This document shows positions 34,017-43,546 of a stretch of DNA of 64,000 nt, one piece after another. The notes under the pieces were generated by a model. It was not told the DNA's origin. It did not search any database and saw only the letters and a list, made by a program, of their open reading frames with translations. Each line of letters starts with the position of its first letter. Within the stretch, counting starts at the first letter, position 1. The DNA is taken from positions 1-64,000 of the forward strand of contig JAYRGW010000005.1 of assembly GCA_041907665.1 (NCBI GenBank). Direction: 5' to 3'. A program made the position numbers and the translations under genes. This stretch comes from JAAYUD01 sp041907665. Lineage in GTDB: Bacteria > Bacteroidota > Bacteroidia > Bacteroidales > Bacteroidaceae.

Positions 34017-35357
34017 TTATTTTTTAGATGTTCTCATTCCCTGAAATGACTTCACAACACCTTTATAGGTCCCTATCGATTCATAAAGAATCGGCGGACG
34101 AACAGCACTATTTCCGAGAGCTTTACTCGATGATGTAACCGTAGAGGCATTAAATTTTGTTCCAGGAATAAATAGGCCATAATTGAGAATGAAGCGTATC
34201 CGCGCTCTTTGATCGGTAGTAAAAGCATTGCTTTTACAATATTCATAATCCATGATATTGTCTCCATTGAATGTGGCACCAGTCTCGCAATTCGTACGGG
34301 GTAATAAATCGGACAAGGTAATATTCTTATGCGTCTGAATATAGCTAGAAAGCCATTTTTCGTAAGTAGTTCGATCGTAATTTGGAGTATCAGTACAATA
34401 ATCATCACCCGAACATTGAGTCTCTCCCACTTCGGTAAAGACGTGAAACAAACCGAGATAATGGCCTAATTCGTGAGCAATGGTTACAGAGACATCGTAC
34501 GGATTGTAGTATTGGGAAGTCGGATCGTACTCATATATAAACGAGCTGTTGATAGAAGCACAATGAGGATATTCCCAATTATGAGTAAGGTAATAATCTC
34601 CCACGTTCAACCCCGTAAGTTTATTAGTACTACTCACATAAGGAAGATGGGTAATGCCCATGGTAACATATCCGCTATTATCAGTTTTAAACTCATATAG
34701 GAATACGTTAATATATTTATTCAAATTCCACAACATACCGACGTATTTGCTGTTATCAGCTAGCTCACCATTCATAAATTTGTCACACTCAAGCGAATCA
34801 GTAGATATATATTGTCTATCGATTCCTGCCTCCGATAATGTATTGCCATTCGGATCGGTCGTGGCCAAATCGAACTCCAGATTCATATTATTATTACTAT
34901 AAAGAGTATTCACAGCACTCATAATTTTGCTGATCTGTGCTTGAGTCACATTTTGAGAAGCATCTGTAGAAGTGTGATACAGAACATGAAATATAACAGG
35001 AAGTTTATATTTTTCTTCGGCAGCCTGCGTACAAGTAGCCGTCGTAACAGTAGTTTTGTTTACATTAAAAGCCAAGTTAGCGGTACGTTGAGTGGTGCTG
35101 GTATTAGCAGCAATAGAAACAGTCGTGATTGCACTCACTCCTGCTTTGCCCGAAGTAACACTAGGCACACACCATGTCTGGTCGCTCGACAATGTCCAAT
35201 CATAATTGGATATGACCGAAAGAGTCGTTGTTGTAGCCACACTATTTGCGGATATAGACGATGGAGAAAGTGTAACAGTAGGTTCAGCACTGTTATCCGT
35301 TTTACAAGCCGCAAATACAAACAGTAGCGGCAAAATAAGCAACCAATTCTTTTTCAT
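34017..35357 (-). CDS. Zinc-dependent M43-like metalloprotease lipoprotein with BACON domain
   Basis: A 446-residue lipoprotein: lipobox FAACK at about 15-19, a BACON-type Ig-like domain (~25-110, with the conserved Trp near TLSSDQTW), then a metzincin-like catalytic domain (~115-420). The zinc site HELGHYLGLFH and the downstream Met-turn NIMDYEYC are clear, and the Cys-pair region GDDYCTDTPNY matches pappalysin/M43 enzymes. This matches the Bacteroides surface metalloprotease type (BF0631-like); host or nutritional substrate unknown. An Asp/Glu-rich loop near HVLYHTS precedes the site. The gene is convergent with the TPR gene. Confidence 0.85.
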   Translation of the reverse strand: MKKNWLLILPLLFVFAACKTDNSAEPTVTLSPSSISANSVATTTTLSVISNYDWTLSSDQTWCVPSVTSGKAGVSAITTVSIAANTSTTQRTANLAFNVNKTTVTTATCTQAAEEKYKLPVIFHVLYHTSTDASQNVTQAQISKIMSAVNTLYSNNNMNLEFDLATTDPNGNTLSEAGIDRQYISTDSLECDKFMNGELADNSKYVGMLWNLNKYINVFLYEFKTDNSGYVTMGITHLPYVSSTNKLTGLNVGDYYLTHNWEYPHCASINSSFIYEYDPTSQYYNPYDVSVTIAHELGHYLGLFHVFTEVGETQCSGDDYCTDTPNYDRTTYEKWLSSYIQTHKNITLSDLLPRTNCETGATFNGDNIMDYEYCKSNAFTTDQRARIRFILNYGLFIPGTKFNASTVTSSSKALGNSAVRPPILYESIGTYKGVVKSFQGMRTSKK

Positions 35358-35483
35358 GTTCGTTTCAGTTTAATATTTCAATCAAAAATAACAAGTATAT
35401 TATTTTAGTTAAAAAGTTTTCAGCCAACAGGGCTATTTTACCCATTTATAACTCTATTTTTATAATCTCAATTCATTCGTCAA

Positions 35484-36233
35484 CTAATCGGATAAGAAAG
35501 AGACCTCCTTAAAATGATAAGTTCTTCTCTTGCCGGCCTTATCTTCCAAGACAAGAGCTCCTTGTGGAAGAATATCAGCAATACGGGCAGAGAAGATTCC
35601 CTCAGCATCTTTATATCGATGGAAAGAATTCTTGCGATACAAAGAATGAATATAACGGTGCACTATTATAGACGTGCCACCTTCTTTGAGAAGCCTGTAA
35701 TAATCAAGAACTTTATCCATTATCTGATGCAATATTTCTCCCCTATCCTTTTCCTCATTAATAATTTGTATTAAAGCCACAGGATTGGGAGCATCACTTC
35801 GAAAAACACACTGATTAATATTAATGCCTATGCCGGCAATACATTGCTGAATTGTTTCTCCACAAAGTTCATTTTCAATAAGAATACCGCAAATCTTCTG
35901 ATCTTCCCAATAAATATCATTAGGCCATTTCACTGAGAAGCCAGAGCAAAAATAATCAAGCGTATCTTTAATAGCCAGAGCAATGAGTTGCGACAAATAA
36001 AATTGTTGACGTGCGGGACAAAACTCGGGATAGAACACAAAACTGAAAAGCAAATTCTTTCCTTTCTCCGACTCCCACGAATTATTAGCTTGTCCATGTC
36101 CCGAATCCTGAAAATCGGTAACGACAGTAGTAAATTCGTCCAAGTGCGTTTCTTTGCATTGGGCTTTCAAATAATTACTAGTCGAATCGATTTCTGCAAG
36201 ATAAATGATAGGTACAGATAATTCTTTCTTCAT
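35484..36233 (-). CDS. birA: Biotin-[acetyl-CoA-carboxylase] ligase
   Basis: A 249-residue ligase that activates biotin with ATP and attaches it to carrier lysines. The GRGRxxxxW-type motif appears as GHGQANNSWES, and the KWPNDIYWEDQKICGILIE stretch is present. The N-terminal DNA-binding domain of E. coli BirA is absent, so it is enzyme only, with no repressor role. It would load the MmdC carrier in this window. It overlaps the yraN stop by 4 bp. Confidence 0.93.
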   Translation of the reverse strand: MKKELSVPIIYLAEIDSTSNYLKAQCKETHLDEFTTVVTDFQDSGHGQANNSWESEKGKNLLFSFVFYPEFCPARQQFYLSQLIALAIKDTLDYFCSGFSVKWPNDIYWEDQKICGILIENELCGETIQQCIAGIGININQCVFRSDAPNPVALIQIINEEKDRGEILHQIMDKVLDYYRLLKEGGTSIIVHRYIHSLYRKNSFHRYKDAEGIFSARIADILPQGALVLEDKAGKRRTYHFKEVSFLSD

Positions 36234-36604
36234 AACCTTTTAATTATTGTGGGATAAAAAGCTTCCTTAACATGTTCTACCTTAAAATTCGTACTATCTC
36301 CCGTCACCGATATAATATCGAAACGTATCGATTGATCCAATTCATACAACTTTATATAAGTATCGGCCGCTCTCATCAAGCGGGCAGCTTTTTTAGCATC
36401 AACCGCTTCGAAAGGTTCACCATAATCATTATCCTTTCTTGTTTTCACCTCGATAAAAATAACTTCATCGTTCTTTATTGCAACAATATCTATCTCAAGA
36501 TGTCCGCGACGCCAATTACGATGTTTAATTGCATAATTGTTCTTTTCCAAATAGGCAACCGCAGCATCTTCGCCCGCTTTCCCTAACATTAAGTGTTCTG
36601 CCAT
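36230..36604 (-). CDS. YraN/UPF0102-family nuclease-like protein
   Basis: A 124-residue protein of the restriction-endonuclease-like fold: MLGKAGEDAAVAYLEKNN, then GHLEIDIVAIKNDEVIFIEVKTRK with the catalytic-type D..E.K residues. The long reading frame extends upstream to 36853, but the start at 36604 fits the family and leaves room for the divergent tadA promoter. Its precise role in cells is not established. It overlaps birA by 4 bp. Confidence 0.85.
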   Translation of the reverse strand: MAEHLMLGKAGEDAAVAYLEKNNYAIKHRNWRRGHLEIDIVAIKNDEVIFIEVKTRKDNDYGEPFEAVDAKKAARLMRAADTYIKLYELDQSIRFDIISVTGDSTNFKVEHVKEAFYPTIIKRL

Positions 36605-36660
36605 ATTAATGCCGTTTTCACAAAAGTAATTTATTTCTCGCAATAAAAGCATAAAAAATG

Positions 36661-36668
36661 TACTTTTG
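36661..36668 (+). promoter_or_regulatory. -7 box of tadA
   Basis: TACTTTTG, exact fit to TAnnTTTG, 26 nt before the tadA ATG. No certain -33 element. Confidence 0.5.
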
Positions 36669-36694
36669 TAGCATATTAGTAGAATATACAACAC

Positions 36695-37129
36695 ATGGAA
36701 GAAGATAATTATTATATGAAACAGGCTTTGGCAGAAGCCCGGGTTGCAGAAGAAGAAGGAGAAATACCTATTGGAGCAATAGTCGTATGCCAAGGGCGTA
36801 TTATTGCCAAAGCGCACAATATGACACAACGGCTGATCGACGTAACTGCACATGCAGAGATGCAGGCCATTACTTCGGCATCTGCCGGACTGGGGAACAA
36901 ATACCTCAACGAGTGTACCCTATATGTCACTATTGAACCGTGCGTCATGTGCGCCGGAGCTATTGCTTGGGCACAATTGGGAAGATTAGTTTTCGGTGCT
37001 ACCGACGAGAAACGAGGTTTTAGCAAATATGCTAACAACCTACTTCATCCTAAGACAGTTGTATCGAGTGGTATAATGGCAGAAGAATGTGCCGCATTAA
37101 TGAAATCCTTTTTTGCAAAAAAACGCTGA
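36695..37129 (+). CDS. tadA: tRNA-specific adenosine deaminase
   Basis: A 144-residue deaminase that converts adenosine 34 of tRNA to inosine. Zinc site: HAEMQAI (His53, Glu55 proton shuttle) and EPCVMCAGA (Cys83, Cys86). Usual length. Single gene, divergent from yraN and convergent with the DUF4834 gene. Confidence 0.93.
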   Translation: MEEDNYYMKQALAEARVAEEEGEIPIGAIVVCQGRIIAKAHNMTQRLIDVTAHAEMQAITSASAGLGNKYLNECTLYVTIEPCVMCAGAIAWAQLGRLVFGATDEKRGFSKYANNLLHPKTVVSSGIMAEECAALMKSFFAKKR

Positions 37130-37130
37130 T

Positions 37131-37382
37131 TCAATTTGAATCAGACTTCTTCTCGTCGTCTTTCACTTCCTCAAAATCCACATATTCTCCTTCATCATCT
37201 CCGAATATCTGCTTATTGGACTGTTCATCATTAGCCATACCCTCTTCATTGCCTTCTTTACGGGCATCATTTCCTTGCCTCCTACCTATATGTAGAATCG
37301 TTTTTATGATGCGAACGACAAATATCAACCCAAAAAGGATCAGGAAAATAAAGATAAGAAAAATAAAAAGAAGAAACTGCAT
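37131..37382 (-). CDS. DUF4834-like small membrane protein
   Basis: An 83-residue protein with one N-terminal helix (about residues 3-28) followed by basic RIIKTILHIGRRQG, then an acidic tail ending DDEKKSDSN. This matches the small Bacteroidetes family DUF4834 as I recall it. It is the last gene after pssA, 3 nt away, so cotranscribed with phospholipid genes; a supporting role in membrane lipid synthesis is only inferred. Confidence 0.7.
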   Translation of the reverse strand: MQFLLFIFLIFIFLILFGLIFVVRIIKTILHIGRRQGNDARKEGNEEGMANDEQSNKQIFGDDEGEYVDFEEVKDDEKKSDSN

Positions 37383-37385
37383 AAT

Positions 37386-38108
37386 CTATTTTTTAGAGAT
37401 ATTCAGATTGTTGACAAGCGAGAGCAAGATATACCATAGTATGATAGCTGCCAAGCAAATACGTCCCAAACAGAACATAGGAATGCAAACTATGAGAAAA
37501 ATATAGCGCAGTTTGTTATCACTCCATTTTAAGTTCTCAAACTTAAGCGAGAACATCGGTATCTCTGCAACCAACAGCCAAGAAGAAAACACGATCATGA
37601 CCAGTAACACAATAACATTAAGCGGCGCTATCAAGTCAGGAAAGCCGAGAGCAAAAGAAATCCAGAAAAGAGTATTTGCAGGCGTAGGAAGTCCTATAAA
37701 AGAATGTGTCTGACGAGGATCTATATTGAACTTTGCCAATCGAAGTGCCGAAAAGACAGCAATAAGAAACGCCGAGTACGACAATATGCTACGAGCACCT
37801 ATTAAAAAAGCCGGCCAATAGACTACAGAATCGGCAGAACGAGTAAGCAACGAAAGGACTATCATTGACGGTACCAATCCAAAGCTGATATCATCGGCGA
37901 GGGAGTCTAGCTCTTTGCCGATAGGCGAAGAAACGCCTAACGCTCTAGCCGACAAGCCATCAAAGAAATCAAAAAACGCACTCAACAAAATAAAGATAAG
38001 CGTAACGCCAAACCATCCGCCCAAAGCGAAGATACAAGCGATACAGCCCGAAAACAAATTCAAGCACGTCAGCGTATTTGGAATAGCTTTTTTAATTTGA
38101 TTCATCAT
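37386..38108 (-). CDS. pssA: CDP-diacylglycerol-serine O-phosphatidyltransferase
   Basis: A 240-residue integral membrane enzyme with the CDP-alcohol phosphatidyltransferase motif (D-x2-DG-x2-AR-x8-G-x3-D-x3-D), seen as DFFDGLSARALGVSSPIG...DSLAD. It makes phosphatidylserine, which the product of the upstream psd gene decarboxylates to phosphatidylethanolamine. psd, pssA and the DUF4834 gene form one operon (5 and 3 nt apart). Confidence 0.93.
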   Translation of the reverse strand: MMNQIKKAIPNTLTCLNLFSGCIACIFALGGWFGVTLIFILLSAFFDFFDGLSARALGVSSPIGKELDSLADDISFGLVPSMIVLSLLTRSADSVVYWPAFLIGARSILSYSAFLIAVFSALRLAKFNIDPRQTHSFIGLPTPANTLFWISFALGFPDLIAPLNVIVLLVMIVFSSWLLVAEIPMFSLKFENLKWSDNKLRYIFLIVCIPMFCLGRICLAAIILWYILLSLVNNLNISKK

Positions 38109-38113
38109 AATTA

Positions 38114-38800
38114 CTAAGATAATTTAGCAATCACTGTCTGGTTGCCAACTGTAGATTGTCCCATACCAACATATATTTTGGCATCGAGTGGAAGAAACAA
38201 GTCAACCCTCGAACCGAACTTTATAAATCCAAGCTGTTCGTCAATGTAGCAGACTTCACCTTCTTCGGCATAAGTAACAATACGACGTGCTACCGCGCCC
38301 GCTATCTGTCGAACTAAAATTTCAGTACCTTCAGGAGTTTCAATAACGACCGACGAACGTTCATTATCAAGACTAGCCTTAGGCAACCAAGCCTTCATGT
38401 ACTTTCCGTTTTGGTGTTTCATCATTTTTATCGTTCCATCAACCGGATACCAATTGGCATGAACATTGAATACACTCATAAAAATAGAAATCATGATACG
38501 CTTGTCGTGAAAGTATTCATTTTCTTCAACCTCTTCAATAACTACGATCTTCCCGTCAGCAGGTGCAACAACAACTTTTTCCGTACTTTTGCCAAAGACT
38601 CGAATAGGACAACGGAAGAAATTGACTACCACGCCATAAACCACCAACGATACGACAGTAACACCATAGAAAGGGATCTTAGTAGTAAACACAAAATAGA
38701 ACAGCAAATCTATCGCTGCGAATAACAAAAAGCCCAATACTAAGGCATGAACACCTTCATGATGCAATCGTATTCTCTTAAATCTTTTCAATCGATTCAT
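38114..38800 (-). CDS. psd: Phosphatidylserine decarboxylase proenzyme
   Basis: A 228-residue proenzyme that self-cleaves at the Ser of the LGFIKFGSRVDLF stretch near the C-terminus to form a pyruvoyl group. Starts at 38800 (MNRLKRFKRIRLHHEG), preferring the shorter start typical of the short family over 38824. It converts phosphatidylserine to phosphatidylethanolamine at the membrane. A hydrophobic N-terminal segment (LVLGFLLFAAIDLLFYFVF) anchors it. The promoter at 38822-38852 lies immediately upstream. Confidence 0.92.
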   Translation of the reverse strand: MNRLKRFKRIRLHHEGVHALVLGFLLFAAIDLLFYFVFTTKIPFYGVTVVSLVVYGVVVNFFRCPIRVFGKSTEKVVVAPADGKIVVIEEVEENEYFHDKRIMISIFMSVFNVHANWYPVDGTIKMMKHQNGKYMKAWLPKASLDNERSSVVIETPEGTEILVRQIAGAVARRIVTYAEEGEVCYIDEQLGFIKFGSRVDLFLPLDAKIYVGMGQSTVGNQTVIAKLS

Positions 38801-38821
38801 ACATTTAAATATATTCGATTG

Positions 38822-38852
38822 CAAAAATACGTCTTATTTGATTAACGCCAAA
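38822..38852 (-). promoter_or_regulatory. Promoter of the psd-pssA operon
   Basis: On the minus strand TTTG (38852-38849), 19-nt spacer, TATTTTTG (38829-38822): exact promoter pattern, 21 nt before psd. Confidence 0.75.
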
Positions 38853-38898
38853 ACTATTTAAAAGAAAATAAGGTGTTGATAACTTTTTAGCGTTTCTT

Positions 38899-38929
38899 TT
38901 TGAAGATAGAAAAGGATAAAGTAACTTTG
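38899..38929 (+). promoter_or_regulatory. Promoter of dnaE
   Basis: TTTG (38899-38902), 19-nt spacer, TAACTTTG (38922-38929), exact fit; 26 nt before the ATG at 38956. Together with the psd promoter it forms a compact divergent promoter pair. Confidence 0.75.
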
Positions 38930-38955
38930 ATGCCTACAATATATAATAAGATACA

Positions 38956-41900
38956 ATGCAGGATTTCATCCATATTCATGTTCACACCCAATATTCTATT
39001 CTCGACGGGCAGGCTAGCGTAAAGAAGTTGGTAGATAAAGCCATCGCCAACAAAATGAAGGGCATTGCCATCACCGACCACGGGAATATGTTGGGCATCA
39101 AAGAGTTTACGAACTACGTCAACAAGAAGAACGATGCAGTAAAAAGCAACATAAAAAAAATAGAAGCGAAAATTACCGGCATCGAATCGGGAGAAGAAAC
39201 TATAGAAAACAAAGAAGCTGCTCTTGCTGAAGCACGTAAAGAACTGGAAGAAACAAAAGGCAAATTATTCAAGCCCATTATAGGCTGCGAAATGTATGTA
39301 GCCCATCGCTCCATGGAGCAAAAAGAAAGCGACAAAGATCAAGGGAGCTACCACCTTATTGTATTGGCAAAAAATGAGAAAGGTTACCATAATCTTATAA
39401 AGCTGGTTTCCCGAGCATTTACTAAAGGCTTTTACTACAAACCAAGAACCGATCGCTCTGACTTGGAGAAATACCACGAAGGTTTAATTGTTTCGTCAGC
39501 CTGCTTGGGTGGCGAGATTCCCCGTAATATACGTGCTGGTCGTTTCAAAGAAGCAGAAGAAACAATTCAATGGTATCACAACCTATTTGGTGACGATTTT
39601 TATCTGGAGATACAACGACATAAAGCAACAGTCGAAAGAGCGAACCATGAAACGTTCGGCGAGCAACAGCTAGTGAACAATAAGCTGATAGAATACAGCA
39701 AGAAGTTCGGTATCAAATTGATCTGCACCAACGATGTGCATTTCGTTAACGAAGAAGATGCTGAGGCACATGACCGACTTATCTGTTTAAGTACAGGTAA
39801 AGACTTGGATGATCCGCGTAGAATGCTTTATACCAAGCAGGAATGGATGAAGACAAAAGAAGAAATGAACGAAATCTTTGCTGACGTTCCTGAAGCTCTA
39901 TCGAATACGCTCGACATTCTCGATAAAGTAGAGTACTATTCGATCAATCATCCTCCCATCATGCCTACTTTTGCCATTCCAGAAGAGTTTGGTACCGAGG
40001 AAGAATATCGCAAAAAATATACGGAAAAAAATTTATTCGACGAGTTTACCTGCGACGAACATGGCAACGTAGTCATGCAACCGAAAGACGCAGAAGGCAA
40101 AATAAAGAAGCTGGGTGGTTACGAGAAACTTTATCGTATTAAATTGGAAGCCGATTATCTAAAAAAGCTGGCTTTTGACGGAGCAAAAAGTTGTTATGGA
40201 GATCCGGTTCCGGAAGAGATAAAAGAACGCCTCATCTTTGAGCTACATGTCATGAAGACGATGGGTTTCCCCGGTTACTTCCTCATTGTACAAGACTTTA
40301 TTAATGCCGCTCGCAAAGAACTTGGCGTATCTGTTGGCCCGGGACGTGGTTCGGCTGCAGGATCGGCAGTTGCGTACTGTCTAGGCATCACCAAGATAGA
40401 TCCTGTCAAATACGACCTACTATTTGAGCGTTTCTTAAATCCGGATCGTATATCGCTACCTGATATTGATGTCGATTTCGATGATGAAGGACGTGGAAAA
40501 GTATTAAATTGGGTGACTCAAAAATATGGGCAAGAAAAAGTAGCCCATATCATTACATACGGTACTATGGCTGCAAAGATGGCCATAAAGGATGTTGCAC
40601 GAGTTGAGAAATTGCCACTCAGCGAATCGAATGCGTTGGCCAAGTTCGTACCCGATAAGATACCTGGAAAGAAGAACGTTACATTAAAAGATGCAATAGA
40701 AATAGTTCCCGAACTACAAGCTGCTGAAGCTTCAAACGACCAATTGGTAAGTGAAACCATGAAGTATGCCCAAATGTTGGAAGGAAACGTTCGTGGCACA
40801 GGTGTTCATGCCTGCGGTACCATTATTTGCAGAGACGATATTACAGATTGGGTTCCGGTTTGTTTGGCAGACGATAAAGAGACTGGAGAGAAACTTCTGG
40901 TTACTCAATACGAAGGATCGGTAATTGAAGATACCGGACTTATTAAAATGGACTTTTTAGGCCTAAAGACACTTTCTATCATAAAAGAGGCTGTTGATAA
41001 TGTCAAACTCTCACGAGGTATAGACATCGACATCGACAAAATTGATATTGAAGATGCGGCGACCTATCAATTATATTGCGAAGGACAAACGATCGGTACC
41101 TTTCAGTTCGAATCGGCAGGTATGCAGAAATATTTAAGGGAGCTGCAACCTTCTACCTTCGAAGACCTTATTGCCATGAATGCGTTATATCGTCCGGGGC
41201 CAATGGATTATATTCCCGACTTTATTGACCGCAAATTGGGACGGAAGCCTATAGTCTACGATATTCCGATCATGGAAAAATATCTGAAAGACACTTATGG
41301 CATCACTGTCTATCAAGAGCAAGTGATGTTATTGTCTCGCCTATTGGCCGGTTTCACTCGCGGTGAATCAGATACGCTCCGTAAGGCAATGGGTAAAAAG
41401 CTAAAGGACAAGCTGGATCATTTAAAACCTAAATTCATTGCTGGCGGTCAGAAGAATGGGTATCAAGCCAAGACACTCGAAAAGATATGGGCCGACTGGG
41501 AGAAATTTGCTTCGTACGCATTCAATAAATCGCATGCTACATGTTATTCGTGGGTCGCTTATCAGACTGCCTATCTCAAGGCTCACTACCCAGCCGAATA
41601 CATGGCTGCAGTAATTAGTCAGAACTTGTCGGATATGACTAAGATTACGAAGTTCATGGACGAATGTAAGTCTATGGGCATATCGGTGCTCGGACCGGAC
41701 GTCAATGAAAGTAATCTAAACTTCACTGTCAATAAAGCAGGCAACATCCGATTTGGACTAGGAGCGATAAAAGGAGTTGGAGAAAAGGCCGTACAAGCAA
41801 TCATTGACGAGCGCCAAAGTAACGGAGCATTCAAATCGATTGCTGATGTAGTACAACGCGTCAACCTAAATGCTTGCAACAAAAAGAATATGGAGAATTT

Positions 41901-42756
41901 GGCGCTTGCAGGAGCGTTCGACGGATTTGGGCTAAGAAGAGAACAATACTTCGTTCCCAACATGAAAGATGAGACATTCCTGGAAACGCTTATCCGATAT
42001 GGCAACCTCTACCAGGTAGAAAAAGACTCAATGGCCAACTCACTATTCGGAGGTAGCAATATGGTAGAGACTGCCGTACCCGAAGCACCTAAAGAATTTG
42101 ACAAATGGAGCGATTTGGAAAAGCTCAACAAAGAGCGCGAACTGATAGGTATTTATTTGTCGTCTCATCCGTTGGATGAATATCAAATTGTATTGGACTA
42201 TATGTGCAACACCAAACTGGCTGACCTCTCGGATCTGACGCCTCTCAAAGGACAAGACCTAACGATGGGTGGTATTGTCACCAAAGTGCGCAATGGAATC
42301 ACGAAAAACGGAAACCCTTATGGTATTGCCAAAGTCGAAGATTATTCGGGAGCCTTTGAATTCGCTCTTTTCGGAGAAGATTGGGCCAAATATCAAGGAA
42401 ACTTTTCGGAAGGCGTACTCCTATATATTTCGGCACGATGCCAAGGTAGGCAATGGCGTCCCGATGATCTGGAAGTAAAGATTGCAGGTGTGAGAATGTT
42501 ATCAGAAGTTCTCGAAAACGAGATAGAACGAATCACAATGTCTTTACCGCTCGAGGATGTAAACGCTATGTGGATAAACGATTTAACAGAATTGACAGAA
42601 GAAGCAAAGGGTAAAACAAAGCTTTCGTTTCAGATAACCGACCAAGAAGATAACATGACATTAGTCCTTAATTCCAAGACTGTAACCGTACAACCGGGAA
42701 AGGATTTGGTCGCTTTCGTCAAGAGCCATCCGAATGTAAGTATCCAAATAAACTGA
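38956..42756 (+). CDS. dnaE: DNA polymerase III alpha subunit
   Basis: A 1266-residue replicative polymerase catalytic subunit. N-terminal PHP domain (FIHIHVHTQYSILDGQ; residues ~2-290), family C polymerase core with the metal-binding aspartates in LPDIDVDFDDEGRGKVL at about 518-525, fingers with the GRGSAAGSAVAYCLGITKIDP region, and a C-terminal part with the OB-fold stretch LTMGGIVTKVRNGITKNG. The PHP His cluster near the N-terminus is intact. Alone in its transcript; thioredoxin follows after a separate promoter. Confidence 0.97.
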   Translation: MQDFIHIHVHTQYSILDGQASVKKLVDKAIANKMKGIAITDHGNMLGIKEFTNYVNKKNDAVKSNIKKIEAKITGIESGEETIENKEAALAEARKELEETKGKLFKPIIGCEMYVAHRSMEQKESDKDQGSYHLIVLAKNEKGYHNLIKLVSRAFTKGFYYKPRTDRSDLEKYHEGLIVSSACLGGEIPRNIRAGRFKEAEETIQWYHNLFGDDFYLEIQRHKATVERANHETFGEQQLVNNKLIEYSKKFGIKLICTNDVHFVNEEDAEAHDRLICLSTGKDLDDPRRMLYTKQEWMKTKEEMNEIFADVPEALSNTLDILDKVEYYSINHPPIMPTFAIPEEFGTEEEYRKKYTEKNLFDEFTCDEHGNVVMQPKDAEGKIKKLGGYEKLYRIKLEADYLKKLAFDGAKSCYGDPVPEEIKERLIFELHVMKTMGFPGYFLIVQDFINAARKELGVSVGPGRGSAAGSAVAYCLGITKIDPVKYDLLFERFLNPDRISLPDIDVDFDDEGRGKVLNWVTQKYGQEKVAHIITYGTMAAKMAIKDVARVEKLPLSESNALAKFVPDKIPGKKNVTLKDAIEIVPELQAAEASNDQLVSETMKYAQMLEGNVRGTGVHACGTIICRDDITDWVPVCLADDKETGEKLLVTQYEGSVIEDTGLIKMDFLGLKTLSIIKEAVDNVKLSRGIDIDIDKIDIEDAATYQLYCEGQTIGTFQFESAGMQKYLRELQPSTFEDLIAMNALYRPGPMDYIPDFIDRKLGRKPIVYDIPIMEKYLKDTYGITVYQEQVMLLSRLLAGFTRGESDTLRKAMGKKLKDKLDHLKPKFIAGGQKNGYQAKTLEKIWADWEKFASYAFNKSHATCYSWVAYQTAYLKAHYPAEYMAAVISQNLSDMTKITKFMDECKSMGISVLGPDVNESNLNFTVNKAGNIRFGLGAIKGVGEKAVQAIIDERQSNGAFKSIADVVQRVNLNACNKKNMENLALAGAFDGFGLRREQYFVPNMKDETFLETLIRYGNLYQVEKDSMANSLFGGSNMVETAVPEAPKEFDKWSDLEKLNKERELIGIYLSSHPLDEYQIVLDYMCNTKLADLSDLTPLKGQDLTMGGIVTKVRNGITKNGNPYGIAKVEDYSGAFEFALFGEDWAKYQGNFSEGVLLYISARCQGRQWRPDDLEVKIAGVRMLSEVLENEIERITMSLPLEDVNAMWINDLTELTEEAKGKTKLSFQITDQEDNMTLVLNSKTVTVQPGKDLVAFVKSHPNVSIQIN

Positions 42757-42791
42757 TGGACTAAACTTGCCATAAAAAAAGGACAAAATAC

Positions 42792-42822
42792 TTTCTATTG
42801 TCTTGGGCTTACATTATCTTTG
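42792..42822 (+). promoter_or_regulatory. Promoter of trxA
   Basis: TTTC (42792-42795), 19-nt spacer, TATCTTTG (42815-42822), one mismatch at -33; 53 nt before the trxA ATG at 42876. Confidence 0.55.
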
Positions 42823-42875
42823 TGGATGCAATAAATAACTTTAGTATAAACTTTCTTTATTAAAAACTTATTAGA

Positions 42876-43184
42876 ATGGAAATTACAGACAGCAATTACA
42901 AAGAGTTGATTAACTCCGGAAAACCGGTTGTAATTGATTTTTGGGCAACATGGTGTGGACCTTGCCGCATGGTAGGACCAATTATTGAAGAATTGGCAGC
43001 TACTTATGGTGAGCAAGCCGTTATAGGAAAGTGCGACGTTGATAATAATTCGGATGTTACTGCCGAATTCGGTATTCGCAATATTCCTACAGTCATCTTC
43101 TTTAAAGATGGCAAACAGGTAGACAAACAAGTAGGTTCGGCTTCCAAATCAGTATTCGAAGAAAAGCTGAAAGCTATTCTCTAA
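42876..43184 (+). CDS. trxA: Thioredoxin
   Basis: A 102-residue thioredoxin with the WCGPC redox motif (Cys27, Cys30) and the cis-Pro segment NIPTVIFFKDG. No signal peptide, so cytoplasmic. It begins a short plus-strand cluster (trxA, an acidic protein, a membrane protein) with 29- and 9-nt gaps. Confidence 0.95.
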   Translation: MEITDSNYKELINSGKPVVIDFWATWCGPCRMVGPIIEELAATYGEQAVIGKCDVDNNSDVTAEFGIRNIPTVIFFKDGKQVDKQVGSASKSVFEEKLKAIL

Positions 43185-43213
43185 ATCATTCATCTATCTA
43201 ACCGATAAAAGCC

Positions 43214-43537
43214 ATGGACGAATTACTCGATAATGCCGACGATGAAAAATGTGTGGAGTATATTAAAAATTATCTTCCACAAGAATTAAAAGGACGTTTC
43301 TCGGACGACCAATTATACTACTTCCTTGACGTAATAGACGATTATTATGTGAGCAGTGGAGTACTAGATGCCCAACCGGACAAAGACGGCTGTGTATCAA
43401 TAGACTTGGATGCCGTAGCCGATTACGTGGTAAAAGAATCCAAGAAAGATAAAGTTGGCGATTTCTCTCAAGACGATATCTTTTTCATCGTACAAGGTGA
43501 AATGGAATACGGAAATTCATTAGGCGAAGTCGATTAA
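43214..43537 (+). CDS. Small acidic conserved protein
   Basis: A 107-residue acidic protein I do not recognise by function. It has no signal peptide or membrane helix and is dominated by Asp, Glu and hydrophobics (MDELLDNADDEKCVEYIKNY at its start). It lies 29 nt after trxA and 9 nt before the membrane protein gene, suggesting co-expression. Confidence 0.7.
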   Translation: MDELLDNADDEKCVEYIKNYLPQELKGRFSDDQLYYFLDVIDDYYVSSGVLDAQPDKDGCVSIDLDAVADYVVKESKKDKVGDFSQDDIFFIVQGEMEYGNSLGEVD

Positions 43538-43546
43538 AAGATTTAC

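Noticed and set aside
36605..36853. Long N-terminal extension of YraN
   Set aside because: The extra residues match no family member and the region contains the tadA start and promoter on the other strand.
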